Shown: positions 44,074 through 53,416 of the stretch, piece by piece | Numbering within the stretch: the first letter of the stretch is position 1 | Layout: each line of letters begins with the position of its first letter | Origin: UBA2965 sp036526135 | GTDB taxonomy: Bacteria > Pseudomonadota > Gammaproteobacteria > Pseudomonadales > Azotimanducaceae | DNA: 64,000 bases | Assembly: GCA_036526135.1 (NCBI GenBank) | Contig: DATCZA010000007.1 | Location: 1 to 64,000 of the forward strand | Reading direction: 5' to 3' | Translations under genes and position numbers: made by a program | The notes under the pieces: model-generated | The model's database searches: none | Told to the model about the DNA's origin: nothing | What the model saw: the letters and a program-made list of their open reading frames with translations, nothing else

Positions 44074-45006
44074 TCACGCCCGGCTGCGTGCGCGCCCGTG
44101 CCGTTCGAGGGCCAGAACGAGCCTGGTGAGCGTATCGTTGACGGGGGCCGGAACCCCCGCGCGCGCCGCCTCCCGCACCACCGCACCGTTGATCACCCCC
44201 ACCTCGCTCGGGCGCCCGGCCTCGACGTCCAGGAGCACCGAGGGCTTCGCCAGCGGCATTCGCCCGGCAAACTCGCGAACGTGGGCAACCGGATCCTCGA
44301 AGCCAAGGGCGATGCCGAGCGCCCGGGCCACCTCGAAGGCTTCCGTGGCCGCGGCGCGGCTGATCGGTCCGACGTCCGGATCGTCCATGACCTCCCCTAC
44401 CGTCATCCCCGTCAGCGCGCAGGGCGCGCTGTAGGCCACGTTGCAGATGAGCTTCTCCCACTGCACGGCGGCAACGTCGGCCACCGCCGCGGCGTCGAAG
44501 CCGGCGGCGCGCCACCCGGCTGCTACCTTTTCTACAGCCTCGTTCGAGGCCGCGCCGTACGCGCCCATGCGGATGGCCTTCATGTCGTTGTGATGGGCGT
44601 GGCCGGGCTGGGGCAGCGACGCGCCAAACCCCTGGGCAACGCCGACGAGCAACTTCTCCGATCCTACCGCGTCGGCGAGCTCGGTCAGGCTGCCGAGACC
44701 GTTCTGAATGGTCAGAACCAGAGTGTCAGGGCCAACCAGGCGCGAGACGGCGGGCGCCGCCGCACCGACGTGGGCCGCTTTTACCGCAACCACCACGAGG
44801 TCCACCCTCACGTCGGGCGCGGTCGTGTACGCATCGATGGCGACCGTGCGGTCGCCGCTGGCACCGGAGACGCGCAAGCCGCCGGCATTGATGGCGGCCA
44901 CATGGTTCTCGTCCGTATCCACGGCAAGCACGCGATGACCCGCGCTGGCGAGCAGGGCCGCGTAGACCGACCCCATGGCCCCGCAGCCCACGATGGCTAT
45001 GTGCAC
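44074..45006 (-). CDS. Ketopantoate reductase (PanE/ApbA) family protein
   Basis: A 310-residue NADPH-binding reductase: GxGxxG in IAIVGCGAMGSVYAALLASAGH, the VVAVKA and LTIQNGLGS segments, and the helical C-terminal domain with the catalytic-type Lys in QWEKLICNVAYSAPCAL. PanE makes pantoate for CoA; many paralogues act on other 2-oxo acids, and the catabolic neighbours here suggest that. GTG at 45006 has GGAGGTG seven bases upstream and fits the fold exactly, so the longer frame was rejected. Confidence 0.88.
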   Translation of the reverse strand: MHIAIVGCGAMGSVYAALLASAGHRVLAVDTDENHVAAINAGGLRVSGASGDRTVAIDAYTTAPDVRVDLVVVAVKAAHVGAAAPAVSRLVGPDTLVLTIQNGLGSLTELADAVGSEKLLVGVAQGFGASLPQPGHAHHNDMKAIRMGAYGAASNEAVEKVAAGWRAAGFDAAAVADVAAVQWEKLICNVAYSAPCALTGMTVGEVMDDPDVGPISRAAATEAFEVARALGIALGFEDPVAHVREFAGRMPLAKPSVLLDVEAGRPSEVGVINGAVVREAARAGVPAPVNDTLTRLVLALERHGRARSRA

Positions 45007-45046
45007 GCCTTCACCTCCCTGAATGCTGCCCCGAAAGACCTGCCGC

Positions 45047-46213
45047 TCACGCTGAGAGCGCCCCGAGAGACGGGCCGAGCTCCCGCTTCTGCTCCAAACC
45101 GAATCCCGCCGCTTGGGAGGGCCAGACCCGGCCACCGTCGATCCTGCACTCGGGCGCGTAGCCGCCGAAAGGCTGAAAGACGCCCGGGTAGGCTTCACAG
45201 CCGCCGAGGCCGAGCCCCACCACGACGTGCAGATTGATCATGTGCCCGCCATGAGGCCAGCACTGGGCCCGATCGAAACCCTGGGCTTCCAGCGCCGCCA
45301 GCATGCCCGCGTACTCCGTGAGCCCGTAGCTCAGGCCCGGATCCATCTGAAAGACGTCCTTACCGGGGCGCATGCCGCCGAACCGCGCAAGGTTGACCGC
45401 ATCGGACCCGCTGAACAGGTTCTCGCCGGTAGCCACGGGGCCGGAATAGGCGCCTGTGAGGTCCGCGTTCAGCGCGTAATCCAGCGGATCGCCCGCCTCC
45501 TCGAACCAGCGCAGCCGGAGGGGCTCCAACGCCCTGGCATAGCCCAGCGCGTCTGCCAGCCCGAACCGCCCATTGGCGTCCACGGCGAGCCGCGAGCCCT
45601 CACCCGCGACCACCAGCGCCGCCTCGATCCTGGCCATGTCGGCGTCCATGGGCGCGCCGCCGATCTTGATCTTGAACGAATCGAACCCGAGGGCGCGGTA
45701 GGAATCCAGTTCCAAGCGAAGGCGTTCCAGGGAGTCCTCGGGGTAGTAGTAGCCGCCCGCAGCGTAGACGGGCGCGCCCTTACGCTGCGTTTCCCGGCCG
45801 AAATGCCGGGCGATGGTCGCCCAGGCGGGCTCGTCGGCAAGCTTGGCGTTGAGGTCCCATACCGCGAGCTCCACCGCAGCCACCGCACCCGCCCGGTCAC
45901 CGTGCCCGCCGGGCTTTTCGTTGCGCATCACGGCTGCTGCCACCGCGGCCGGGTCGAAGGCCGCACCGCTCGGGTCCAGCAGGGTGTCCGGTTCGGCTTG
46001 CAGCAGGCGGGGAAAGACGCGCTCCCGAAGTATGCCGCCCTGAGCGAACCGCCCGATGGAGTTGAAGCCAAAGCCGACGACGGGCCGTCCGTTGCGTCGC
46101 TGGTCGCTGATGAGCGCCACGAGCGAAACCGTGTGCCCGGCGAAGCTGACCACCGCGTTGGCCACCTCCCCCTCCAGGGGAACCGTGAGCTCTCTTGCCT
46201 CGACGATGCGCAC
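45047..46213 (-). CDS. Enolase superfamily dehydratase, D-tartrate dehydratase-like
   Basis: A 388-residue mandelate racemase/muconate lactonising enzyme-type protein. Metal and catalytic motifs are FDSFKIKIGG (KxK), LAVDANGRF, WFEEAGDPLDYAL and GPVATGENLFS; the late PHGGHMINLHVVVGLGLGG and YPGVFQPFGGY match D(-)-tartrate dehydratase (TarD) closely in pattern. It would abstract a proton next to a carboxylate and lose water from a hydroxy-diacid. ATG at 46213. It is 40 bases upstream of the reductase gene, giving a likely hydroxy-acid catabolic operon. Confidence 0.87.
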   Translation of the reverse strand: MRIVEARELTVPLEGEVANAVVSFAGHTVSLVALISDQRRNGRPVVGFGFNSIGRFAQGGILRERVFPRLLQAEPDTLLDPSGAAFDPAAVAAAVMRNEKPGGHGDRAGAVAAVELAVWDLNAKLADEPAWATIARHFGRETQRKGAPVYAAGGYYYPEDSLERLRLELDSYRALGFDSFKIKIGGAPMDADMARIEAALVVAGEGSRLAVDANGRFGLADALGYARALEPLRLRWFEEAGDPLDYALNADLTGAYSGPVATGENLFSGSDAVNLARFGGMRPGKDVFQMDPGLSYGLTEYAGMLAALEAQGFDRAQCWPHGGHMINLHVVVGLGLGGCEAYPGVFQPFGGYAPECRIDGGRVWPSQAAGFGLEQKRELGPSLGALSA

Positions 46214-46230
46214 GACTCAGCAGACGATCG

Positions 46231-47202
46231 CTAAAGGCAAAGGGTCAGCGCGGTGGTGGCGACGATCTCGTCGACGCCCGCACCCCGCGACAGATCGGCG
46301 ACGGGCCTGGCAAAGCCCTGCAGGATGGGTCCCACCACTTCCGCCCCTGCCAGATGCTGGGTGAGCTTGTAGGCGATGTTGCCCGCATCGAGGTCCGGGA
46401 AAATCAAGACGTTGGCACGCCCGGCCACCTCGCTGTCGCCGCCGACCTTGCTCACCGCCACCTGGGGCACCAATGCGGCATCCGCCTGAAACTCACCATC
46501 CACGGGGAATGACGGCCGGCAGGCGCGGACGATCTCCAGCGCGTGGCGCACCTTGTCAACGCGGGGATGGGTCGCGCTGCCGCGAGTTGAAAACGACAGC
46601 AGAGCCACCCGCGGCGGCGCGTCCAGCAGCTGCCCCGCGCTCGCGCCCGAGGCAAGGGCGATGGCGGCCAGCTCCTCGGCGTCCGGGTCGACGTTGACGG
46701 CACAGTCGGCGAACACGAAGGGCTGATCCCTGGACGGAACGCGAACCAGGAAAAAGCTGGACGGCACCGAGATCCCCTCTCCGAGCCCGATGCAGAGACG
46801 GGCGGCCTCGATGACGCGGCGAGTCGGCGAGGCGGCTCCCGCGACCATGGCGTCCGCATCCCCCGCCTTGACCATCATGGCCCCGAAGAACAACGGCTTG
46901 CGCATCGCCCGCTCCGCCATGCCGGTGCGAGCGCCCGGTCGGTTGGCCAGATAACCGTCCACGTAATCCTGGGGCACGCTCCCGGACGCGGGATCGATGA
47001 GTCGGAACCCGCCCAACGAGATCTGAAACTCCGCGGCCGCGGCCTCGATGCGATCGCGGCTGCCGAGCAGCACGATCCCGGCCACCCCGTCATCTGCCAG
47101 GCAACGCGCCGCTTCGAGGATGCGGGGGTCTTGCCCCTCTGGAAAGACGACGCTCCGGCCCAGGGACCTGGCGCGCTCGAGAAAGGTCTCGACGAAGCTC
47201 AC
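46231..47202 (-). CDS. pta: Phosphate acetyltransferase
   Basis: A 323-residue protein with the short Pta pattern: SVVFPEGQDPRILEAA, GMAERAMRKPLFFGAMMVKAGDADAMVAGA (split), VDGEFQADAALVP and FPDLDAGNIAYKLTQHLAGAEVVGP (split). It interconverts acetyl-CoA and acetyl phosphate. Its start overlaps the stop of a citrate synthase gene by four bases. No ackA is near; in sulfonate-degrading bacteria such orphan pta genes convert the acetyl phosphate made by Xsc, and a coupled citrate synthase would then use the acetyl-CoA. Confidence 0.93.
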   Translation of the reverse strand: MSFVETFLERARSLGRSVVFPEGQDPRILEAARCLADDGVAGIVLLGSRDRIEAAAAEFQISLGGFRLIDPASGSVPQDYVDGYLANRPGARTGMAERAMRKPLFFGAMMVKAGDADAMVAGAASPTRRVIEAARLCIGLGEGISVPSSFFLVRVPSRDQPFVFADCAVNVDPDAEELAAIALASGASAGQLLDAPPRVALLSFSTRGSATHPRVDKVRHALEIVRACRPSFPVDGEFQADAALVPQVAVSKVGGDSEVAGRANVLIFPDLDAGNIAYKLTQHLAGAEVVGPILQGFARPVADLSRGAGVDEIVATTALTLCL

Positions 47203-48356
47203 GACCCCGCCGCGGAGCGTTCGTCCATAGGCACGTAAGAGCGCAGCTCCGGTCCGTTGTACTCGAGCAGAGGGCGTATGAGGATGTTGCTCTCCATCTG
47301 CTGGAGCACCTGCAGCGTCCAGCCCGGCACCCGGCCGACGGCGAAGATGGGCACGAAGATGTCCTGGGGGATGCCGTGGAGGTGGTAGATCACCCCGGAG
47401 TAGAAGTCGACGTTCACGTTGACGCCCAGCCGGGCATAAGGCTGCATGGCCTCGACCACCGCCTTCAAAATTTCGTTCCAGTGCGGCTCGCCCATCTCCT
47501 CGGATAGCCGCTCCACGCCGGATCTCAAGTGTCGCGCCCGGGGATCCTCGGCGCGGTAGACGCGATGCCCGAACCCCATGATGGGCTCCCGGCGTCCGCG
47601 CTTCTCCTTGACGTAGGCCGCGGCGTTCTGGGGCTCGCCGATTTCCCGGGCCATGCGCATGACGTCCTCGGCGGCGCCTCCGTGGGCGGGACCGGAGAGC
47701 GCCGCGATGGCAGCCGTGATCGCCGCGTGGAGGTTGGCGTCGGTGCCGGTGACCACTCGTGCGGTAAACGACGAGGCGTTGGAGCCATGCTCGGCGTGCA
47801 GGATGAGATCCAGATCCATCAGCCGGGCCGCGTTTTCGCTGGGCACCTCGCCCTTCAGCCCGTAGAGAAAATGAGCCGCATGGCCAAGATCGTCGTCGGG
47901 CTCCACGGGTGCCAAGCCCGATCGGAGGCGATGGTGCGCGGCCACGATTGCCGGAACCTGGGCGGCGAGCCGAATGCCTTTGCTCAGGACGCCGTCCCTC
48001 GATGTGTCCGCCACGTCCGGTTCGAATGCTGCCAGCGCCGACACGGCAGTGCGGAGCACGTCCATGGGGTGTGCCTGCTGCACGTCGCGGATGATGTCGA
48101 CGAGACCATCAGGAAGCCGTCGCGCCGCCTTGAGCTCCCCATCGAAGGCGGCCAGCTCGGCGGCGGTGGGCAACTCCCCGTGGAGCAGCAGGTAGGCCGT
48201 CTCCTCGAACGTCGAGTACTCGGCGAGCTCGTGTATGGAGTAACCCCAGTAGCGCAGCTCGCCCGCTCGCCCGTCGATGTAAGTGGTTGGCGAGCGATCA
48301 AAGTGCACGCCCTTCAGGCCGCGGTATACGCGTACGCCTTCCGCTTCTTCGCTCAT
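47199..48356 (-). CDS. Citrate/2-methylcitrate synthase
   Basis: A 385-residue citrate synthase with all normal catalytic parts: LRYWGYSIHELAEYS, HAEHGSNASSFTARV, ALSGPAHGGAAEDVM, IMGFGHRVYRAEDPRARHL (split) and NVNVDFYSGVIYHLHGIP with the catalytic Asp. It therefore differs from the citrate synthase at 29.5 kb, which has Glu at that place. ATG at 48356 has AGGA-type purines upstream. It is co-translated with pta (four-base overlap) and 49 bases after the aminotransferase gene. Confidence 0.92.
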   Translation of the reverse strand: MSEEAEGVRVYRGLKGVHFDRSPTTYIDGRAGELRYWGYSIHELAEYSTFEETAYLLLHGELPTAAELAAFDGELKAARRLPDGLVDIIRDVQQAHPMDVLRTAVSALAAFEPDVADTSRDGVLSKGIRLAAQVPAIVAAHHRLRSGLAPVEPDDDLGHAAHFLYGLKGEVPSENAARLMDLDLILHAEHGSNASSFTARVVTGTDANLHAAITAAIAALSGPAHGGAAEDVMRMAREIGEPQNAAAYVKEKRGRREPIMGFGHRVYRAEDPRARHLRSGVERLSEEMGEPHWNEILKAVVEAMQPYARLGVNVNVDFYSGVIYHLHGIPQDIFVPIFAVGRVPGWTLQVLQQMESNILIRPLLEYNGPELRSYVPMDERSAAGS

Positions 48357-48405
48357 CCGTCCTCCCCCGGCTCATGAGTTGTCCAGGCGATCCCGCTTGG
48401 CCTCA

Positions 48406-49764
48406 TCAGATCGACTTGAGCACGTCTCGCAATGTCTCGCACATCTCGTCGATCTGGGACTTCTCGATGACGAGCGGCGGCGCCAGTATCGCCGCGTCCC
48501 CAGTGGTCTTGACATGCAGGCCCGCGTCGAACAGCGCCCGCTGCAGACGCATGCCACGCAGTCCCGGCGTGCCTTCCGCGGCCACGTCGAAGCCGGCCAG
48601 CATGCCGAATCCCCGAATGTCCGCCACCGCCGGCAGGTTCTGCAGGGCGAACACCGAATCCAGAAAGTACTCGGACATCTCCCGGGCACGCTCGAAGATC
48701 TTCTCCCGCTCGTAGATCCCCAGGGTCGCTATGGCGGCGGCGCAGGCCGCAGGGTGGGCCGAGGCCGTGTAGCCGTGGGCAAACTCCACCGCGTCGTCCG
48801 GACTGGCATCGATCACCGTCTGGTAAATCTCGTCTCTCACCGCGACGGCGCCCATGGGCTGGGCACCGTTGGTCAGGGCCTTGGCCATGGTCATGATGTC
48901 TGGCGTGACGCCGAAGGAATCCGCACCAAAGGCCGCCCCCGTTCGGCCGAACCCGGTGATCACCTCGTCGAACACCAGCAGGATGTCGTGCTCGTCGCAG
49001 ATCTCCCGCAGGCGCTCGAGATAACCCGCAGGCGGAACGAGAACGCCGGTGGAGCCCGCGATGGGCTCTACGAAGCAGGCGGCGATGCGGTTCGGTCCAT
49101 GGGTCTTCACCGCTCGATGCAGATCGTCGGCAAGATCCACACCGCCACGGGCCGGCTGGCCCCTGCTGAAGCACTGGTCCGCATCCCACGTGTCACGCAT
49201 GTGCACGATGCCCGGAACGAGGGATCCGAACGCCTGACGGTTGCGGGCGATGCCGCTCAACGCCGTGCCCCCCAGGTTCACCCCGTGGTAGGCCCGATCT
49301 CTGGTGACGAAGACGCTACGCTGGGCCTGGCCTCTAGCCAGCTGGTACTGCAGCACGATCTTCATGGCCGTATCCACGGCTTCCGAACCCGAGTTGCAGA
49401 AGAAAACATGGTTGATGGGGTCAGGCAGGATCCGGGTGAGCAGGTTGGCCGCTTCGAACGCCCGAGGATGGCTGCGCAGGAACGACGGGATGTAATCGAG
49501 CTCGGCCAGCTGAGCGCTGACCGCCTCCGTGATCTCAGGTCGGCAGTGACCGAGCGCGCAGGTGAACAGCCCCGCGGAGCCGTCCAGCAGCTTCTCGCCC
49601 CGCTGGTTCCACAGGTAGGCGCCTTCGCCCCGCACCACCAGACGCGGGTCGTCCTTGAACGTCTTGTTGTCCGTGAACGGCAGCCAGTGGTTCTCGAGAT
49701 CGGCTCTCGACAACGCCGGACCTGGCCGAGCACCGGCCCCGGACTGATTCAGTAATTCGCTCAC
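48406..49764 (-). CDS. Class III aminotransferase (omega-amino acid:pyruvate type)
   Basis: A 452-residue fold-type I, class III PLP aminotransferase. NHWLPFTDNKTF and GLFTCALGHCRPEI near the N-terminus are typical of beta-alanine/taurine:pyruvate transaminases; FVEPIAGSTGVLVPP, LVFDEVITGFGRTGA and the PLP Lys in IMTMAKALTNGAQPMGAV (about residue 290) complete the site. It deaminates a terminal amine with pyruvate as acceptor. With pta and citrate synthase next on the same strand, a taurine-like route would need Xsc, which is absent from the window. Confidence 0.9.
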   Translation of the reverse strand: MSELLNQSGAGARPGPALSRADLENHWLPFTDNKTFKDDPRLVVRGEGAYLWNQRGEKLLDGSAGLFTCALGHCRPEITEAVSAQLAELDYIPSFLRSHPRAFEAANLLTRILPDPINHVFFCNSGSEAVDTAMKIVLQYQLARGQAQRSVFVTRDRAYHGVNLGGTALSGIARNRQAFGSLVPGIVHMRDTWDADQCFSRGQPARGGVDLADDLHRAVKTHGPNRIAACFVEPIAGSTGVLVPPAGYLERLREICDEHDILLVFDEVITGFGRTGAAFGADSFGVTPDIMTMAKALTNGAQPMGAVAVRDEIYQTVIDASPDDAVEFAHGYTASAHPAACAAAIATLGIYEREKIFERAREMSEYFLDSVFALQNLPAVADIRGFGMLAGFDVAAEGTPGLRGMRLQRALFDAGLHVKTTGDAAILAPPLVIEKSQIDEMCETLRDVLKSI

Positions 49765-49817
49765 TTATCGCTTCCCCCGGAAACTCACCAGCCAGGCCCA
49801 TCGAACCGCGAAATATA

Positions 49818-51000
49818 ATGACCCTTGCGCTGGTCTGTACAGCGGAACCTGCCGCTTCAAGGACCGCAACAGGGCAACTGGACGAACGGGGTCAAGCCCG
49901 GCAGAGTGCGCCGCATCGACAGGAGCCGGAGGACCGGCTCGCTAAAAACAACGTTCAATGTTCGATAGCAGCAACCTTCTCCAGCCGCAAACGTGACGGC
50001 TACATGAAGTCGCAGATCGACCAGTTCCCGAAGTACTTTCCAGGCAACAGCCGATCGCTGCTGAGCAATTTCGATCAGCACGACATTGACTCCGACAGCG
50101 TCCGCACCGGTCTGCGCTTTCTCCCTAGCGACCGCCTGGAGATCAACCTGACCGCCAACTACAGCACGGTGGACCAGGCCGGCCCGACCCGCAAGACCGC
50201 CGGGCTTTACTACACTCCCGACGCTGCGCTGCTGCCGAACTACGAGAACGCGATCCACGACAACCTGGTGGAGGACCCCGGCTTCTGGAAGAGCGACATC
50301 TGGGGCGTCACGGGGCGCATCGACCGGGATTTCAACGACACCATGACGTTCACCTCGCTGACCTCCTTCCGCGAGGTGGATTCGGAGCTGAATTGGGTCA
50401 TCGCCACCGAGAACGTCGCCCGGCTGCGACTCTCCACCGGGACGGTGCCGCTTGCCGTCTACGGCAGCAACGACTACGTTGACGACTCGGAAACCTTCAC
50501 GCAGGAGTTCAGGCTCACCTCGCCCGGCAGCGGGCCTTTCCAATGGGTGGGCGGGCTCTACTACCTGAACGAAGAAACCTACCGCGACGAGACCGTACCC
50601 GCCGGCCTGCTGGTGCCCGACGGCGATGGGGGCGCCCTCGTTCTCGTGCCGGCCGCGGATGCGGGCGACAAGCAGGACAACACCACCGACAGCTACGCCA
50701 TATTCGGTCAAGTCACCTGGGACATCACGGACAAGCTGGCGATCACCGCCGGTGGCCGTCAAGACTGGGAAGAAAAGAAGATCAGCCGGTTGCGCACGCC
50801 GAACGGCCTGGCGCCGGCGCGGATCTTCGATTTCAGCACCAGCGAGGACTGGAGCGCCTTCACGGCTAAGGGCGGCATCGAGTTTCAGGCGACCGACGAC
50901 CTGTTCTTCTACGCAACCGTCTGCAAAGGGTTCAAGTCAGGCGGCTACCAGGGTAGCGCGGCCACGGAGCTCGCCGCCATTACGCCCTTCGAGCCCGAGG
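49818..51000 (+). pseudogene. TonB-dependent receptor fragment (no plug, no C-terminal barrel)
   Basis: From about 49968 the frame matches the middle of a TonB-dependent outer-membrane receptor barrel: SSRKRDGYMKS, TGLRFLPSDRLEINLTANYS, MTFTSLTSFREVDSELNW, TFTQEFRLTSPGSGPFQWVG (cut), GLYYLNEE, SYAIFGQVTWDITDKLAITAGGR (split) and YATVCKGFKSGGYQG. It lacks signal peptide, TonB box and plug, and breaks off after ITPFEPE where the barrel should go on for about 250 residues. The first 50 codons have no resemblance to a receptor. At the break the frame runs on without a stop into an amidohydrolase. Confidence 0.8.
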
Positions 51001-52192
51001 GCTCGCCTATCGGCACGCCGGGTCAGTGGGTGATCGGCATGGGCTACGACGATTCGCTCATCGAGGAGCAGCGCCATCCGGAGCGTTCCGACCTGGACGC
51101 GATCTCAAGCGAGCATCCCATCGCGCTCATCCACGTTTCCGGTCATCTGACCACCGTGAACTCCATGGCGCTGGACGTAAGCGGCATCACGGCCGAGACG
51201 CCCGATCCCCCGGGCGGCGCGATCCGCCGCCAGCCGGGCAGCAACGAGCCCAACGGCGTTATGGAGGAGACGGCTACCGCGCCGTTGCGCCACATCTATT
51301 CTGGCGGCTATGGCGGCGGCGGGGGGCGCCCGGTGCGGACCTGCGCAAGGCCCTTGCGATGTACGCCGGGAACGGGGTCACCACGGTCCAGGACGGGGGC
51401 GCTTCCTGGGAGATCCACGAGATGGTCCGGGAAGCATCCATCGCCGGGGACGTCAATCTCGACGTGGTGCTGTACCCCGTGGGTATGGACCCGACGTTTT
51501 CCGTTCCGGAAGGCGTCACGCTGGGCGAGTACCAGGACCGGGTGAAGGTCGGTGGCATCAAGCTGCTTCTGGATGGTTCGCCCCAGGGCAAGACGGCCTA
51601 CCTGAGCAAACCCTACGAGGTGGCGCCCCACGGCCAGCCGGACGATTACCGCGGCTATCCCATGATTCCGCAGGCCATGGCAGACGAGCGGGTGGCCCAC
51701 TTCATCGGCCGCGGCATCCCCATGCTGGTGCACTGCAACGGCGACGCTGCCGCCGAGATGCTGCTCGACGCCCTGGACAAGGCGAATGAGACCATGGATC
51801 TGGGCGATCACCGAACGGTGATGATCCACGCCCAGACGGTTCGGGAAGATCAGCTCGACCGCATGGCGGCACTCGGCGTGGTGCCGCCCGACATGATGCG
51901 TCTGCTGTGGGCCACGGTGAATCGCATCACCCGCAGCGGCCAGACCCTGGGCGAGGCTCAGCGCATCAGCGCCCTGGAGGCGATCCGCGCGGTGACCGTC
52001 CACGCCGCCTACCAGAATTTCGAGGAATACCTCAAAGGGTCCCTGACACCGGGCAAGCAGGCGGATCTGGTGATCCTCTCGGCCAACCCGTTCACCGTGG
52101 ACGCCCAGCAGATTCTGGACATCGAGGTGGTGGAAACGATCTCCCGGGGTGTTACCGTCTACCAGGAACCCTCGCTCTCCGCGAGCCTTTAG
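51001..52192 (+). pseudogene. YtcJ-type amidohydrolase, 5'-truncated and frameshifted
   Basis: Starts with TPGQWVIGMGYDDSLIEEQ, SDLDAISSEHPIALIHVSGH and NSMALDVSGI in the same frame as the receptor fragment, and after GVMEETATAP changes frame between about 51300 and 51340 near a run of G. From ADLRKALAMYAGNGVTTVQDG the second frame continues to a normal end (PMLVHCNGDAAAEMLLDAL, MIHAQTVREDQLDRMA, LTPGKQADLVILS). The N-terminal third with the metal-binding HxH is missing. A 388-codon open frame (51026-52192) covers the later part, but no complete enzyme can be encoded. Confidence 0.8.
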
Positions 52193-52240
52193 GCCGGACC
52201 CAATGTCTGCTGGCAAAAAAACCTTAACGCACGGGCGCCG

Positions 52241-52744
52241 ATGAGCCGCTACCGCCCGCCCCGGCCCAGATCCTCCCCCTACATCACGCCGGCCGGCCAG
52301 GAGCGTCTGGCTGCCGAACTCAAGGAGCTGTGGAAGGTCAAACGCCCCGAGGTGACCCAAAAGGTCGCTGAAGCAGCCGCGCTGGGCGACCGTTCCGAGA
52401 ATGCCGAGTACATCTACGGCAAGCGGCAGCTCAGAGAGATCGACGCCCGCATCCGGTTTCTCGCCAAGCGGCTGGACGAGCTGACGGTGGTGGACCGCCC
52501 CCCGAGGGACCAGGGCAAGGTCTTTTTCGGCGCGTGGGTGAGGCTTGCGGACGAGACCGGCGAAGAGGCCCGCTACCGGCTGGTGGGCTCGGACGAGTTC
52601 GACCGGGCGCCTGAGTTCATCAGCATCGACTCCCCCGTCGCCCGGTTGCTGCTGGGCAAGTCGGTGGGGGACGAGGTCGACCTGCCCGGAGCCGGCGGCG
52701 AGAGAACGTGGGAGGTCGTGGCCATCGGCTACGAGCCAGCCTGA
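52241..52744 (+). CDS. greB: Transcription elongation factor GreB
   Basis: A 167-residue Gre factor: N-terminal coiled coil (YITPAGQERLAAELKELW, EAAALGDRSENAEYIYGKRQ) with the acidic tip residues, and the FKBP-like C-terminal domain (YRLVGSDEFDRAPEFISIDSPVARLLLGKSVGDEV, split). EYIYGKRQLREID marks GreB rather than GreA (EYHAAKE). It stimulates transcript cleavage in backtracked RNA polymerase. It follows the decayed amidohydrolase by 48 bases. Confidence 0.95.
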   Translation: MSRYRPPRPRSSPYITPAGQERLAAELKELWKVKRPEVTQKVAEAAALGDRSENAEYIYGKRQLREIDARIRFLAKRLDELTVVDRPPRDQGKVFFGAWVRLADETGEEARYRLVGSDEFDRAPEFISIDSPVARLLLGKSVGDEVDLPGAGGERTWEVVAIGYEPA

Positions 52745-52803
52745 CGAGCGACGGGTTTTTCGACTCCGTGCGTATAACCGCCAGGAAACCAACAGGAATG
52801 ACC

Positions 52804-53400
52804 ATGAAGACGACCATCACCCTTGCTCTGCTCGCCCTGACCGGTCTCGCCACCGGGACGAGCTGGAGCCATCACCACGACCGGGACTTCCCGATATCCA
52901 TCGCGGAAGCAGAGGCCCGCGCGGCCGAGGCGTTCGGAGAAATCGACGCGAACGGCGACGGAAAGATCACCAGCGAGGAATTCGCCAACGCGGAGCGGCC
53001 GATGCCGAAAGGGCGCCATCACGCTCACTCCGGTACCCATCGCGCCGAACGGGGAGCGCATCATCGACCGGGCCATCACGGCGATGGGCCGCCACCCGAC
53101 CAGGCCGCCCTGGACGCCGCGTTGTTCGACGCCCTCGACGCCGATGGCGACGGCAAGCTGTCCCGGGGCGAGTTCAGCCACGAGAAGATGCACGAGAACC
53201 ATCAGCGTCTGCGCAGGGAAGAGACGTTCGCGCGTCTGGACAGCAACGACGACGGCGTGCTCACGAACGATGAGTTGCTGGACCGTCGTCTCGAGCGTTT
53301 GAAGAAAGTGGACGCCGACGGTGATGGGAACGTCACCCGCGACGAGATGAAAGCCGCGATGCGCGAGCATCACGGCGGCGACCGCGGGCCCGGCGGCTGA
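52804..53400 (+). CDS. Exported EF-hand protein
   Basis: A 198-residue protein with a signal peptide (MKTTITLALLALTGLATGTSWS) and four EF-hand loops: DANGDGKITSEEF, DADGDGKLSRGEF, DSNDDGVLTNDEL and DADGDGNVTRDEM. The segment between loops one and two is very rich in His (HHAHSGTHRAERGAHH), which may bind transition metals. ATG at 52804 has AGGA at a good distance, whereas for ATG 52798 it would touch the codon. It is 16 bases upstream of an ECF sigma gene, so a periplasmic calcium or metal role in the same system is likely. Confidence 0.88.
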   Translation: MKTTITLALLALTGLATGTSWSHHHDRDFPISIAEAEARAAEAFGEIDANGDGKITSEEFANAERPMPKGRHHAHSGTHRAERGAHHRPGHHGDGPPPDQAALDAALFDALDADGDGKLSRGEFSHEKMHENHQRLRREETFARLDSNDDGVLTNDELLDRRLERLKKVDADGDGNVTRDEMKAAMREHHGGDRGPGG

Positions 53401-53416
53401 CCCGACACGCTCGAGG

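Noticed and set aside
42807..52192. The two amidohydrolase fragments (42.8 and 51.0 kb) as two halves of one split gene
   Set aside because: Both contain the same middle segment (WGY.. and DLDAIS..), so they overlap in coverage and come from two different genes.
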